Source: Anaerocolumna chitinilytica
Lineage (GTDB): Bacteria; Bacillota; Clostridia; Lachnospirales; Lachnospiraceae
DNA: 64,000 nt
Direction: 5' to 3'
NCBI RefSeq assembly: GCF_014218355.1
Contig: NZ_AP023368.1
Location: 2,050,001-2,114,000, forward strand
Shown one piece after another: positions 34,047 through 42,800 of this stretch (the stretch's first letter is position 1; each line of letters begins with the position of its first letter). Under the pieces are notes generated by a model. The model made no database searches. It worked only from the letters and a program-made list of their open reading frames with translations, and was not told the origin of the DNA. The translations under genes were made by a program, and so were the position numbers.

Positions 34047-34529
34047 ATGGCAAAAGATATATTCTATACAATTTATCAGGTTGCTGATTTACTGGGAATG
34101 CATCATAAAACAATAAGAAATTTTATTGCAGAGGGAAAGCTGGGGGCTACAAAAGTCGGAAAACAGTGGAGAATTTCAGACAGTGACTTATCTGCATTTA
34201 TGGAGAAAGATAATAAAAAATCAGAAGGTAAGATAGAAGGGGAAACGTCATTAGAGTTTATGACAAATACAATGTCAACAGATATTACTAAAAGAAAGAT
34301 AACGGTATCCTCTGTAATTGATATCAATGACATTAGTAAAAGCGAATATATGAGGCTTTCCAATACGCTTATTGCTTCCATGAACAGCAGAGATACGAAA
34401 TTCCAGGACTCTACGCTCCATGTAAAATACTACGAAAGTGAGAGGCAACTAAAGATACTCCTTTGGGGGCCGGTAAAATTTATAGAAAGCATGATGGAAT
34501 TGGTTACAATGTTGCTGGAGTCTGATTAG
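34047..34529 (+). CDS. excisionase-type HTH regulator with C-terminal effector-like domain
   Basis: A 160-aa protein. Residues 5-50 form a MerR/excisionase-like HTH (YTIYQVADLLGMHHKTIRNFIAEGKLGATKVGKQWRISDSDL). A Lys/Glu-rich linker and an alpha/beta C-terminal domain (about 80-160) follow. The latter is unlike phage excisionases, which end after the HTH, so it is more likely a chromosomal regulator. GGAGGAAATC sits before the ATG at 34047; the longer frame from 34002 is rejected. The DUF4180 gene follows after 52 bases and is probably co-transcribed. Confidence 0.82.
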   Translation: MAKDIFYTIYQVADLLGMHHKTIRNFIAEGKLGATKVGKQWRISDSDLSAFMEKDNKKSEGKIEGETSLEFMTNTMSTDITKRKITVSSVIDINDISKSEYMRLSNTLIASMNSRDTKFQDSTLHVKYYESERQLKILLWGPVKFIESMMELVTMLLESD

Positions 34530-34551
34530 GTTTAAATACAGAAAGGAGAAT

Positions 34552-34581
34552 ATGACGGTATTTCAAAGTAAATACGCATAA
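34552..34581 (+). CDS. 9-residue upstream minicistron before the DUF4180 gene
   Basis: AGAAAGGAG is followed by ATG at 34552, which opens MTVFQSKYA and stops at TAA (34579-34581). The ATG of the DUF4180 gene follows with no gap (TAAATG). The downstream ATG has no ribosome binding site of its own, so ribosomes probably reach it by termination-reinitiation from this minicistron. It could be a leader peptide or simply a vestige of a shifted start. Confidence 0.5.
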   Translation: MTVFQSKYA

Positions 34582-34956
34582 ATGAAAAAGATGAATATTA
34601 AAACGTTAGAAAGAAACAATACTTTAATTGCGATTATACAAAGTGAGGAAGTTATTATAACAGATGCTCAATCCGCATTGGATTTCATAATGTCTATCAA
34701 TTATGAAACCGGCAGCAGACATATTGTTATAAATAAATCTGGGATTTCGGAGGAGTTCTTTCGGCTGAGCACCGGAATTGCTGGTGAAATCTTGCAGAAG
34801 TTTATTAATTATCATATGAAAGTGGCAATTATCGGAGACTTTTCCCATTATACAAGTAAACCTTTAAAAGACTTGATCTATGAGAGCAATCATGGAAAAG
34901 ATACATTTTTTGTTTCCACAGAGGATGAGGCAGTTGAAAAGTTGGCAAGCATTTAA
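34582..34956 (+). CDS. DUF4180 domain protein
   Basis: A 124-aa single-domain DUF4180 protein with a STAS-like alternation of strands and helices. Conserved stretches are IITDAQSALDFIMSINYETGSRHIVINKSGISEEFFRLSTGIAGEILQKFINYHMKVAIIGDF, then YTSKPLKDLIYESN and FFVSTEDEA. The function is unknown. The domain commonly accompanies HTH regulators in Firmicutes, and its neighbour here is one, so a regulator-antagonist relationship is conceivable but unproven. Translation is apparently coupled to a 9-codon minicistron directly upstream. Confidence 0.85.
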   Translation: MKKMNIKTLERNNTLIAIIQSEEVIITDAQSALDFIMSINYETGSRHIVINKSGISEEFFRLSTGIAGEILQKFINYHMKVAIIGDFSHYTSKPLKDLIYESNHGKDTFFVSTEDEAVEKLASI

Positions 34957-35001
34957 TGCAGCAGTTGAAATATGGTACAATATAAATAGCTGGGGAATAA
35001 A

Positions 35002-35053
35002 AAAAGGGCAAAAAGCACAGGCTTAAGGATAAACCTGTGCTTTTTGCCCTTTT
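35002..35053. terminator. bidirectional intrinsic terminator
   Basis: AAAAGGGCAAAAAGCACAGG (35002-35021) and CCTGTGCTTTTTGCCCTTTT (35034-35053) form a perfect 20-bp stem with a 12-base loop. A-runs and T-runs on both sides serve the DUF4180 gene and the convergent Rrf2 gene. Confidence 0.9.
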
Positions 35054-35501
35054 AAGCTTGAAAAGAGGGCTTATCCTCAGGAAAGGATTTTAATTCTTTT
35101 GTCAAATCTTCCAAGGTTATCTTTGATAATTCGGCTCGCATAGCCGCGATTGCATCATCCAGATGAGACATTAAGAGACTGCGGATATTACTTCCTACAG
35201 GGCAGGTACAGGAAGTATTGGAATGAAATTTAAAGATTTCATCCGTTTCATCTGTTTCAACAGCAGCATAAATGTCCCAAAGGGAAATTTCACTGACAGG
35301 CTTAGCAAGCTCCATTTTACTCCTGCCGGGTTTAATGGATATTAATTCTGCCTTTTTTAGTTTTAAGAATATATTGCGGATAATAACGGAATTACAACCT
35401 GCACTTTCAGCGGCAAGGTCACTGGTAATCCGCTTCTCCGGGAAAAAAGCAACCATCATCAGAGCATGAACTGCGATGGGAAATTGTGTACTGACACGCA
35501 T
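35052..35501 (-). CDS. Rrf2 family transcriptional regulator
   Basis: A 149-aa Rrf2 protein of the YwnA/YwgB type. It has an N-terminal winged helix (FPIAVHALMMVAFFPEKRITSDLAAESAGCNSVIIRNIFLKLKKAELI), a wing GRSKMELAKPVSEISLWDIY, and a Cys-containing segment NTSCTCPVGSNI. The three-Cys spacing of IscR-type Fe-S regulators is absent, so redox or electrophile sensing by thiols is more likely. It is divergent from a nitroreductase gene. A TTGTAAT-N7-ATTACAA dyad between them is the probable operator. Confidence 0.88.
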   Translation of the reverse strand: MRVSTQFPIAVHALMMVAFFPEKRITSDLAAESAGCNSVIIRNIFLKLKKAELISIKPGRSKMELAKPVSEISLWDIYAAVETDETDEIFKFHSNTSCTCPVGSNIRSLLMSHLDDAIAAMRAELSKITLEDLTKELKSFPEDKPSFQA

Positions 35502-35548
35502 ATTTTATCACCCTATAAGATTGTAACCGATTTTGAAAAAAAAGTCAA

Positions 35549-35606
35549 TTGTAATAGTTGACATTACAAAGTCGATGTGATATTATTGTAACGAAAAATA
35601 TTACAG
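35549..35606 (+). promoter_or_regulatory. nitroreductase promoter with overlapping operator dyads
   Basis: TTGACA (35558-35563), 17 bases, TATTAT (35581-35586). A dyad TTGTAAT (35549-35555) / ATTACAA (35563-35569) covers the -35 box. A second, TTGTAA (35586-35591) / TTACAG (35601-35606), covers the start region. A single half site, TTGTAA, occurs at 35521. This arrangement suits repression by the divergently encoded Rrf2 protein. Confidence 0.7.
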
Positions 35607-35620
35607 AAGGAGTATATTAT

Positions 35621-36142
35621 ATGGAGTTAATGAAAGCAATTGCACTGAGAAAGTCAGTGCGCGCGTATAATGATGAACAAATAGCAGAAGAGAAAATAGA
35701 TACGATACTATCTGCCGGCAGTGCGGCACCTGTTGGTATGGGAAGATTTGATAATTTGCATATAACAGTAATCCAGAATAAGGACATAATCAATAAGATT
35801 TCAGCAGGCATCAAGGCAATGATGAAGAGAGAAGGAGATCCTCTCTATAATGCTCAGACACTGATTTTAGTTTCTTCCAAGGAAGCTGAGGCTCCCGGTA
35901 TTGATTATACCAACGCCTCCTGTGTGATGGAAAATATGCTGCTGGCAGGAGCAGACCTTGGAATAGGAAGTGTTATTGTTTGGGGAATAGCTATGGTAGT
36001 TGAGGCCGATCAGAGCTTAAAAGATGCTCTTTCCATACCGGAAGGATACCATGCCCTTATTGGTGCAAGCTTTGGATATGCAGCAAATGCAGATCAAAAA
36101 GAGAAGGAATTAGTACAGAAGATTCAGACAAGCAGAGTGTAA
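35621..36142 (+). CDS. small nitroreductase family flavoprotein
   Basis: A 173-aa nitroreductase-fold enzyme. It has MKAIALRKSVRAYNDEQIAEEKIDTILSAGSAAPVGMG (FMN phosphate-binding Arg and Ser), a shortened middle, and GIGSVIVWGIAMVVEADQSLKDALSIPEGYHALIGASFGYAAN at the C-terminus. AGAAGGAG precedes the ATG at 35621; the longer frame from 35558 runs through the promoter and is rejected. The likely role is NAD(P)H-dependent reduction of electrophiles, under Rrf2 control. A terminator follows at 36207. Confidence 0.88.
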   Translation: MELMKAIALRKSVRAYNDEQIAEEKIDTILSAGSAAPVGMGRFDNLHITVIQNKDIINKISAGIKAMMKREGDPLYNAQTLILVSSKEAEAPGIDYTNASCVMENMLLAGADLGIGSVIVWGIAMVVEADQSLKDALSIPEGYHALIGASFGYAANADQKEKELVQKIQTSRV

Positions 36143-36461
36143 ATACAAGGTTATAGGGCTGTTAGCTTATGTTTGAAAAGAAATGTATTTATGATTGCTA
36201 AAATAGAAAAGACATTGTAAAGTTCTAACACTCTACAATGTCTTTTTTATTTACTAGTGATTTGTATGTTCAAGCCCCAAGCTCGTGACCTGTCTGCTTT
36301 TTCGGAAAATAAGAGACATAGTTTAAGTGATATAAGGAATTTGATAAGAAAAAAAGGAACTTGCCTGCACGAAGTTGACATCTCCAAGGAAAAGCAGTAT
36401 AACTGTGTTATAATCAGACTTATTATTAAGGACAGAAACGTAGGGATGGGAGAAGAAAACC
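36143..36461. other. intergenic region, terminator plus unassigned sequence
   Basis: 319 bp. It contains the nitroreductase terminator. The frame at 36257-36487 (76 aa) overlaps the DUF402 gene, lacks a ribosome binding site and looks like chance. GGGATGGGAG at about 36443-36452 is the ribosome binding site of the DUF402 gene. Confidence 0.4.
36207..36249 (+). terminator. intrinsic terminator of the nitroreductase gene
   Basis: AAAAGACATTGTA (36207-36219) pairs exactly with TACAATGTCTTTT (36234-36246), followed by more T. Confidence 0.85.
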
Positions 36462-37004
36462 TTGAAGAGAAGAAGATTTACATATGATGAATGGTATGCT
36501 AATCTACCGCAAAAAAGATTCTGCCAGCAAAGGATAGATAACCCATTCTTTCATGGAATGGTACGGCTTATCTGCATGGATAAGGTGGAAGAGCCAATCC
36601 GCTGGAACTTTCAAAATGATAATATCCTTATAGGTGATGACGGTATGAAGTGGCTCGCATTGCTGCCGGATAAGGAATACTATGTAATCAGTGCCTTGAT
36701 AAACCAGAAAGATGAAATTATATTGTGGTATATTGATATGATAGCGGATTCCGGGCTCGATGAAGACGGGATAGTGTATTATGATGATTTATATTTGGAT
36801 TTGGTGGTTTATCCTGACGGTAAAATCTATATGGATGATATGGATGAATTGAAAGAAGCTTTTAATCAGAAGGACATTTCAGAGGAACTGTTTCAACTGG
36901 CTCTTAACACATGTGAGAATTTGAAGCTGGGATTGTTGGCAGATAAGAAGCAATTGATGAAGGTCTCAAAGGCATGCCTGCAGGAAATGCTAAGAGTTAT
37001 CTAG
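36462..37004 (+). CDS. DUF402 domain protein
   Basis: A 180-aa protein of the DUF402 family (YgaC/FomD-like fold). It has RWNFQNDNILIGDDGMKWLALLPDKEYYVISALINQKDEIILWYIDMIADSGLDEDGIVYYDDLYLDLVVYPDG, which contains the conserved Asp cluster that binds metal in related nucleotide phosphatases such as FomD and SSP-type enzymes. The start is a TTG behind GGGAG, with no better ATG nearby. Hydrolysis of a nucleotide-like substrate is inferred from the family only. A terminator follows at 37038. Confidence 0.82.
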   Translation: MKRRRFTYDEWYANLPQKRFCQQRIDNPFFHGMVRLICMDKVEEPIRWNFQNDNILIGDDGMKWLALLPDKEYYVISALINQKDEIILWYIDMIADSGLDEDGIVYYDDLYLDLVVYPDGKIYMDDMDELKEAFNQKDISEELFQLALNTCENLKLGLLADKKQLMKVSKACLQEMLRVI

Positions 37005-37037
37005 AAAATTCCATATTAATCCATCTCTATATATAAT

Positions 37038-37077
37038 AAGACTGCATCTTCAATTTTAAAAGGAGGCAGTCTTTTTA
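37038..37077. terminator. intrinsic terminator
   Basis: AAGACTGC (37038-37045) pairs with GCAGTCTT (37066-37073), followed by TTT. It lies between the DUF402 gene and the convergent YibE/F genes. Confidence 0.65.
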
Positions 37078-37091
37078 TATTTATCTATTAT

Positions 37092-37949
37092 TTACAGAAT
37101 TGATATTTTATCAGGGTTTGCTTTATCAGTGTCTTCTGATGGAAGTTTATCATTGATTTCTTGCGGTAATTTAAAGGGAATATCACCTTCAAGGTTTTGC
37201 TTCCTGGTAAGGAGAATATAGGAGTTAATGCCTGCAGTAATCGGTATAATCAAGATAACTCCAAGGCTGCTGCAGAGTATGGATATTATTTCAGAGCAGA
37301 ATACCTTTGAATTAATTATAGTGCCAAGGGAGTAATGCAGGTCTTTCATCCATAGGATAAGAGCCATGTAGCCTCCTATGAATGCAAAATAAAGCGTATT
37401 TGTAGTGGTTCCCAGGATATCTCTCGCAATATTTAAGCCGGATTGGTATAATTCGCGCTTTGAAATAGATGGATTATGAAGGTATACCTCATTCATGGAA
37501 GAAGAAATAGAGATAGCCGTATCAATAATCGCACCGATTAAGCTCATGATAATCGTACTGATAACAATTTTAGTAAAGTTGGTACCGATGAAAAGGGAGT
37601 AGAGGCTGATTTCTTCGAATTCCTCTTCACTAAAACCCTGTATACGCGTTGCAGATCCAATAATATAAATAAAGAAAAATAAAATAACTAAAGTAAGAAG
37701 TGTAGATAAAAAAGCAGCAGTGGTTTTGGGATGCTTCCCGTTAATGTAGAAAAGAGAAACATAGCTTATCAGGATACAGGCCAGAATTGTTACCACAATT
37801 GAGTTAACATTATGTGCAATCAGTATAATAGCAACATAAATAATAAAGAAATTTATCAGTAAGGAAAGAAAAGATTTTGTTCCCTTTTCTTTACCGATTA
37901 TCTTCATAAGAAGAAAAAGAATAACGGCTAAAACAACTATTACATTCAT
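37092..37949 (-). CDS. YibE/F family membrane protein (second of pair)
   Basis: A 285-aa polytopic protein with about seven to eight helices. The family's signature region is IGAIIDTAISISSSMNEVYLHNPSISKRELYQSGLNIARDILGTTTNTLYFAFIGG. This family is found in Firmicutes with no established biochemical role; transport has been suggested. It overlaps the upstream YibE/F gene by 4 bases (ATGA), so the two are co-translated and probably form a complex. It lacks the extracytoplasmic N-terminal domain of its partner. Confidence 0.88.
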   Translation of the reverse strand: MNVIVVLAVILFLLMKIIGKEKGTKSFLSLLINFFIIYVAIILIAHNVNSIVVTILACILISYVSLFYINGKHPKTTAAFLSTLLTLVILFFFIYIIGSATRIQGFSEEEFEEISLYSLFIGTNFTKIVISTIIMSLIGAIIDTAISISSSMNEVYLHNPSISKRELYQSGLNIARDILGTTTNTLYFAFIGGYMALILWMKDLHYSLGTIINSKVFCSEIISILCSSLGVILIIPITAGINSYILLTRKQNLEGDIPFKLPQEINDKLPSEDTDKANPDKISIL

Positions 37950-39097
37950 CTGGTCAGACCACTCCTTTTCTTGAATTTTTGTTGCACGAATACCGTAGTG
38001 AACAAGGAAAGAGGAATGGCAAGAACGATTCCGATGCTTCCGGTGAGGGCACGAATCAGTTCCAGAGAAAGATTCATATAGAAGCTGTATCCTGTCTGAA
38101 AGCCATTTTTTAGATATATTAACAGCATAGGAATACCTCCGCTGACATAAGCAAAAAACAGTACATTTGTCATAGTACCCATAATATCTTTTCCAATTTC
38201 TCTGCCGGAATCCATTAAAGCCTTCGAGGAAAGGCTGGGATTGGTTTCACACAATTCATAGATGGAAGAGGAGATGGTAATGCACACATCCATAACAGCC
38301 CCAAGGCAGCCAACCAGAATCTCAGCCATAAAGATTTCGTGAGGAGGATGGGTTAGGAACTGCATCTCTTCATATCTAACACCCTTTTCATTGGTTACTT
38401 TCATTACAATATAGGCGATAATAAGCGTAAGAAAGGTACCAAGGAGTGTGGAAATAACTGCTGTAAAAGTCTTCTGGTTGTAGCCGCCGACCAGAATAAG
38501 TGAGAAGACGGTAAATACAATTACAACAATACTGCAGACCAGCAACAGATTGATTCCTTTTAAATACAAGTCCATCACAAGAGAGAAAAGAACAATATTA
38601 AAGATAAGACTAAATAAAGAGAAAAGCCCTTTCTTCTTGCCGACTGCTATAATAAAAACGGTAAAAAGAACAGCCATAAATACAAGATAGGTATCCCTCT
38701 TTAGCCCATTAATGGTTCCGCTAATAGCAGAAGCAGAGCTATCGTTTTTGTTAGCGTTGATACTAGTGTTATCCAGTGAAACAAACAGTTTGTCTCCCGC
38801 CTTATATTGGTTATCCGCTGCACCGGAATAGGAGTATTGGTTTTTTAACTCGACAGTTTTCCCTTTTAAGGCTCCATTTAGAATCTTGCCGGTGAGAACT
38901 TGCGTGTAAAGGATATCATTATTCTTATAATAATCCGTAATTTTTTCTTTTTTTACTATCTGTACAGTGGTTACCTTTACAATGGTTTCTTTATAGAAAT
39001 TATAATCGTTATACACAAATAGGAGGGAAAATAAACAACAGATTGTTAACAGAGTATATAATAAGATTTTCTTTTTATGTAACATTAAGTTTTTCAT
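37946..39097 (-). CDS. YibE/F family membrane protein (first of pair)
   Basis: A 383-aa paralogue of the downstream gene with an additional N-terminal part. TM1 (residues 9-28) is followed by an extracytoplasmic beta-rich domain (about 30-130; VTTVQIVKKEKITDYYKNNDILYTQVLTGKILNGALKGKTVEL) and then about eight helices. These include GAVMDVCITISSSIYELCETNPSLSSKALMDSGREIGKDIMGTMTNVLFFAYVSGG. The ATG follows AAAGGCG. It leads a two-gene operon; no regulator is adjacent. Confidence 0.88.
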   Translation of the reverse strand: MKNLMLHKKKILLYTLLTICCLFSLLFVYNDYNFYKETIVKVTTVQIVKKEKITDYYKNNDILYTQVLTGKILNGALKGKTVELKNQYSYSGAADNQYKAGDKLFVSLDNTSINANKNDSSASAISGTINGLKRDTYLVFMAVLFTVFIIAVGKKKGLFSLFSLIFNIVLFSLVMDLYLKGINLLLVCSIVVIVFTVFSLILVGGYNQKTFTAVISTLLGTFLTLIIAYIVMKVTNEKGVRYEEMQFLTHPPHEIFMAEILVGCLGAVMDVCITISSSIYELCETNPSLSSKALMDSGREIGKDIMGTMTNVLFFAYVSGGIPMLLIYLKNGFQTGYSFYMNLSLELIRALTGSIGIVLAIPLSLFTTVFVQQKFKKRSGLTR

Positions 39098-39259
39098 ATG
39101 CGCGCCTTTGACACAAATAATATGGTCTTAAAATCTCTAATCATCCTATCACAACGTTATTGAAATGTAAATCACTATATTTAATATAGTAAACCAAAGT
39201 CGAAGAAACATCGTCTAATAAATATAATATCAAATTTTTCAAGTATGGGGGCAAATGTT

Positions 39260-39667
39260 ATGAAAAAAGTAACTATTCTATCCTTGCTATCTGTAGTGAT
39301 AATGATTTTTGTTGTTTTATTATTAAATTTATCAGGAAAGAAACCATTTAAAGTATTACAGATGGATGATGTCATAAAAGTCGAGGTATTAGTACAACCA
39401 CCTAATACAACGAAGGAAATATCGGATAGCGCACAGATTCAAAAATTAGTTGAGATTTTAAATAATGTTACAATCTACAAAAAAGATAATTCATGGAGAG
39501 AATATAGCGGCCAATATGTACAATATACAATTACCAAAAAGAATCGTGAGGTTATAACAATAGGGGCTTACAATCCGTTTTTGATTATAGATGATATTGG
39601 TTATAAAACAAAATATCAGCCTTGTGAAGATTTAAATGCACTAGCAAATTCTATAATTGGAGATTAA
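39260..39667 (+). CDS. membrane-anchored or secreted protein, unknown function
   Basis: A 135-aa protein with an N-terminal hydrophobic segment (residues 5-25) and a soluble domain of about 105 residues (VIKVEVLVQPPNTTKEISDSAQIQKLVEILNNV, YVQYTITKKNREVITIGAY). The domain resembles the small DUF5301-like or lipoprotein-type extracytoplasmic domains of Firmicutes, but no lipobox Cys is present and I cannot assign it. GGGGG precedes the ATG at 39260. Confidence 0.65.
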   Translation: MKKVTILSLLSVVIMIFVVLLLNLSGKKPFKVLQMDDVIKVEVLVQPPNTTKEISDSAQIQKLVEILNNVTIYKKDNSWREYSGQYVQYTITKKNREVITIGAYNPFLIIDDIGYKTKYQPCEDLNALANSIIGD

Positions 39668-39716
39668 TGTAGTTTCAGATATTTTTTATCTAACAGAGTC
39701 TATTCTGAAATAAATA

Positions 39717-39764
39717 CTGGGTTATCCAATTTATCATATAAAACCGATAAATTGGATAACCCAG
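39717..39764. terminator. stem-loop between convergent genes
   Basis: CTGGGTTATCCAATTTATC (39717-39735) and GATAAATTGGATAACCCAG (39746-39764) form a perfect 19-bp stem with a 10-base loop. Flanking T-tracts are weak on both sides, but its position between convergent genes suggests termination. Confidence 0.7.
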
Positions 39765-39825
39765 CAAAATGCTTTTTATGATTTTTGTACCCGATTTTAG
39801 AAGAATTGCTTCACTTAATAGCTAT

Positions 39826-42800
39826 TTACGGATTGTTTCTTCTAGTACGGCTTGTTATCTTTTCCTGAATATCTATGAGAGCCGGAATAACAACAGGAAG
39901 GAATACAAGGCTTAGGAGCATGAGGCCGATTACTACTGCAATTGCAAGTTCCATCAGAATTACCAGGTTGGACGGATACAAGGTGGCAAAGGTTCCGGAG
40001 AGTATAATTGCAGCGGACAATACCACAGAACCGACATGTTTGGCTGCCAGTACGATAGCATCTTTTGGAGGAAGTTCCGGATATTCACGGAAGCGTTCCA
40101 TCAAGAAGATACTATAATCAACGCCCAAAGCTGCAATCATGACAAATGCAAAGAAGGGAACATTCCATGCCATACCATTTGGATTGTTGTATAATACATC
40201 TGAAAGCCAGGAAGTAATCGACAGGGAAGTATAGTAAGCCGCAATCAGGGAACCGATGATATACACCGGAATCCAGAAGGAACGGGTAACTAAAATCAAC
40301 AGTACAAAAATGGCCGAAAGTACAATAATCTGGGTAAAAGTAATATCATGGGTAGCCATATCACTCATATCCTTAGATACGGCTGTGGCTCCTGCAAAAC
40401 CAAAGGATGCATTGTGAAGCTTTGAACCATTCAGGTTACTGTTTACAACTTCATTGAGGGTATCTATCAACTGTATGGAAGAATCTGCGTAAGGTTCGGT
40501 ATCTAAGGTAATAGATAACTTCGCATAGGTTCTGTCGTCTGACATATATGCATTCAGCATTTTATTAATGTCATCGGAGTTTAAAGCTTCCTTCGGAATA
40601 TAGAAGGATTTTGTGGCAGTTAACTGGTTAAGGAAATCATTTCCCTGGGTTAGACCATCGGTAATCTGAGTTAGACCGTCCTTTCCGGCACTGATACCAT
40701 CCTTTAAATCACCTATTCCGCCGCCAAGAGCAGTAAGCTTTGTAGTAAGTGTTGCTACACCTTCGTGTATCTGATCAGCACCACTTTGCAGTTTAGCCAT
40801 ATTTGTGATTATCTGCTGCTGTCCTGCACTTCCTTTATTCAAGCCATCGGAGAGGGCCTTGGCACCTGTGGCCAGACTGTCGATTCCTTTAACCAATTCG
40901 GATTCTTCGGAAGTACTTGCTATTACAGATGATAGACCACTGCTTATCTGATTCAGCCCATTATTTAGCGCTGTATAATTCGTATTTGCCTGAGTCATTC
41001 CCTGAGATAACTGGTCAAGGGATTTCGATAGTGTGGCAAGATATGCTTTAAGAGTAGCAACGTCTACATCACCAGGCAGCTTTTTATCAAGGTTACCTAC
41101 GGAAACTTCCATCATTTGTTCCAATTGTTTTAGCTGGCTGATTGAAGAAGTCATGGTTGTATAACCGTCTGCCAAGCTTACATAACCTGCTTTGATTTTA
41201 TCCAAATTGGTCTTAATATCTTTCAGACCTTTATTCAAGGCGGCAATTCCTGTTTTTAGTTTCGTGGCACCATCAGACAGGGAGGAAGCACCCCCTGCAC
41301 CTTGGGATATACCTGTGTCAACAGCCTTAAGTCCGCTATTAATCGCAGTAAGTCCATTTGCCAGATCACCAGCGCCTTTTGTCAGATCGTTAAGTTGAGA
41401 AAAGTCCGGAACGCTTAATTGATCTTCAATGGTACCAAGTCCGTCGTTTACTTTTCCTATCCCATCCTTAGCGTCAGACAAGCCTTTTGTTACTGTCTTA
41501 AGTTGACTGTCCGTATACAAATCGGCAATTGGACTGCCAAGAGGCTGGGTAGGCCCGGATACGGAGGCAACACCATTTACAGTTTTCAGGGCTTCTGTCA
41601 GATTATCAAGCGCAGCCAGTGCCTCGTTGTTATCCATGGCAGAGGGATTTTTGATAACCAGGGTTACAGGCATAGCCTTGCCGGCACCGAATTCATCGGA
41701 AATGATCTGAAAGCCTTTTACCGAAGGTGTACCTGCAGGCATATCAGCCATACTGTCAAAAGATAGTCTTGTGGTATTAAAGAATATTACCGGAGTGATA
41801 ACAGCTGCAACAATTAATAATGAAAGGATAGGATGTTTTACACTGTTAGAGGTAAGTCCTGCCCAGAATTTACTTTCCTTATGTCCGGCAGCTGTTTTAG
41901 AAGGCCAGAAAAGGTGTGGTCCTAATATTCTCATTAATACCGGAGTCAGAGTGAGGATTTCAAGAAGCAGTATAGCAATTCCGATAGCTACGGAGTTGGC
42001 AGAGCGGTATACCGGGAACTGTACGAAGCTTAAGCTTACGAATCCCATAAATACAGTTAAGCCACTGTACAGAATGGTCTTACCGGAGGTTTTAAGACTC
42101 TTTATAACCGCATCATCAACAGAAAGCCCGTGGGATAACTCTTCCTTAAAGCGATTGAGTAACAGTATATGATAGTCAGTACCGATACCAAAGAGTATTA
42201 CAATGATAAACATCTGGGTAAAGTTGGTGATGGGGAAGCCAAAAGCTGTATTGAGGAGACCTACAATACCCATTGAGCAAATGTAAGAAATTCCTACCGC
42301 TAAGAGGGAAACCAAAGGAGTAACAGCAGAGCGGAACATCAGGATTAGTACTACCAGGATAAAGATAATGGTGATAGCACCGCTCTTTTCCACGCCTTTA
42401 TTAACGGTGTTCATATAGTCATTGGCTATTGCAGGTCCGCCGGTTATATAATGTTCAACGGGAATATCTTTTACGGCAGTATCAAAGCTGTCAATAATCT
42501 CTTTTCGGTTTCTGTCAGCGCTGTCATATGTAATCTGAACCATCAAAGTGGTTTTATCTTCAGATATTAGCTGATCCTTAGCTGAGGGTGTACCAAAAGG
42601 GTCAATAAGATTGGTGATTTTTAAGTTTTCTTTATCAGCTTTTAACTTGTCAATTCCTTTGCTGATAGCATCCATGTCATCATCGGACAGGGATTTTTCA
42701 TTGTGAAATACTACGATTAAAGTATCGCCGCTGGAAGTGTTCATTTCATCCAGCATTTTTTGGGCAACGTTGGAAGGAGAATCTTCCTGTAGTGTCGCTT

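Noticed and set aside
34047..34956. Prophage or integrative element suggested by the excisionase-like HTH
   Set aside because: There is no integrase, att-like repeat, phage structural gene or plasmid gene nearby, and the HTH protein has an extra domain absent from excisionases.
36257..36487. 76-aa open frame before the DUF402 gene
   Set aside because: It overlaps the DUF402 gene by 26 bases, has no ribosome binding site, begins inside the terminator tail of the nitroreductase gene and shows no family resemblance.
41419..42172. Two frames on the plus strand inside the MMPL gene
   Set aside because: No ribosome binding sites or domain features; the opposite strand has a complete exporter with clear motifs.
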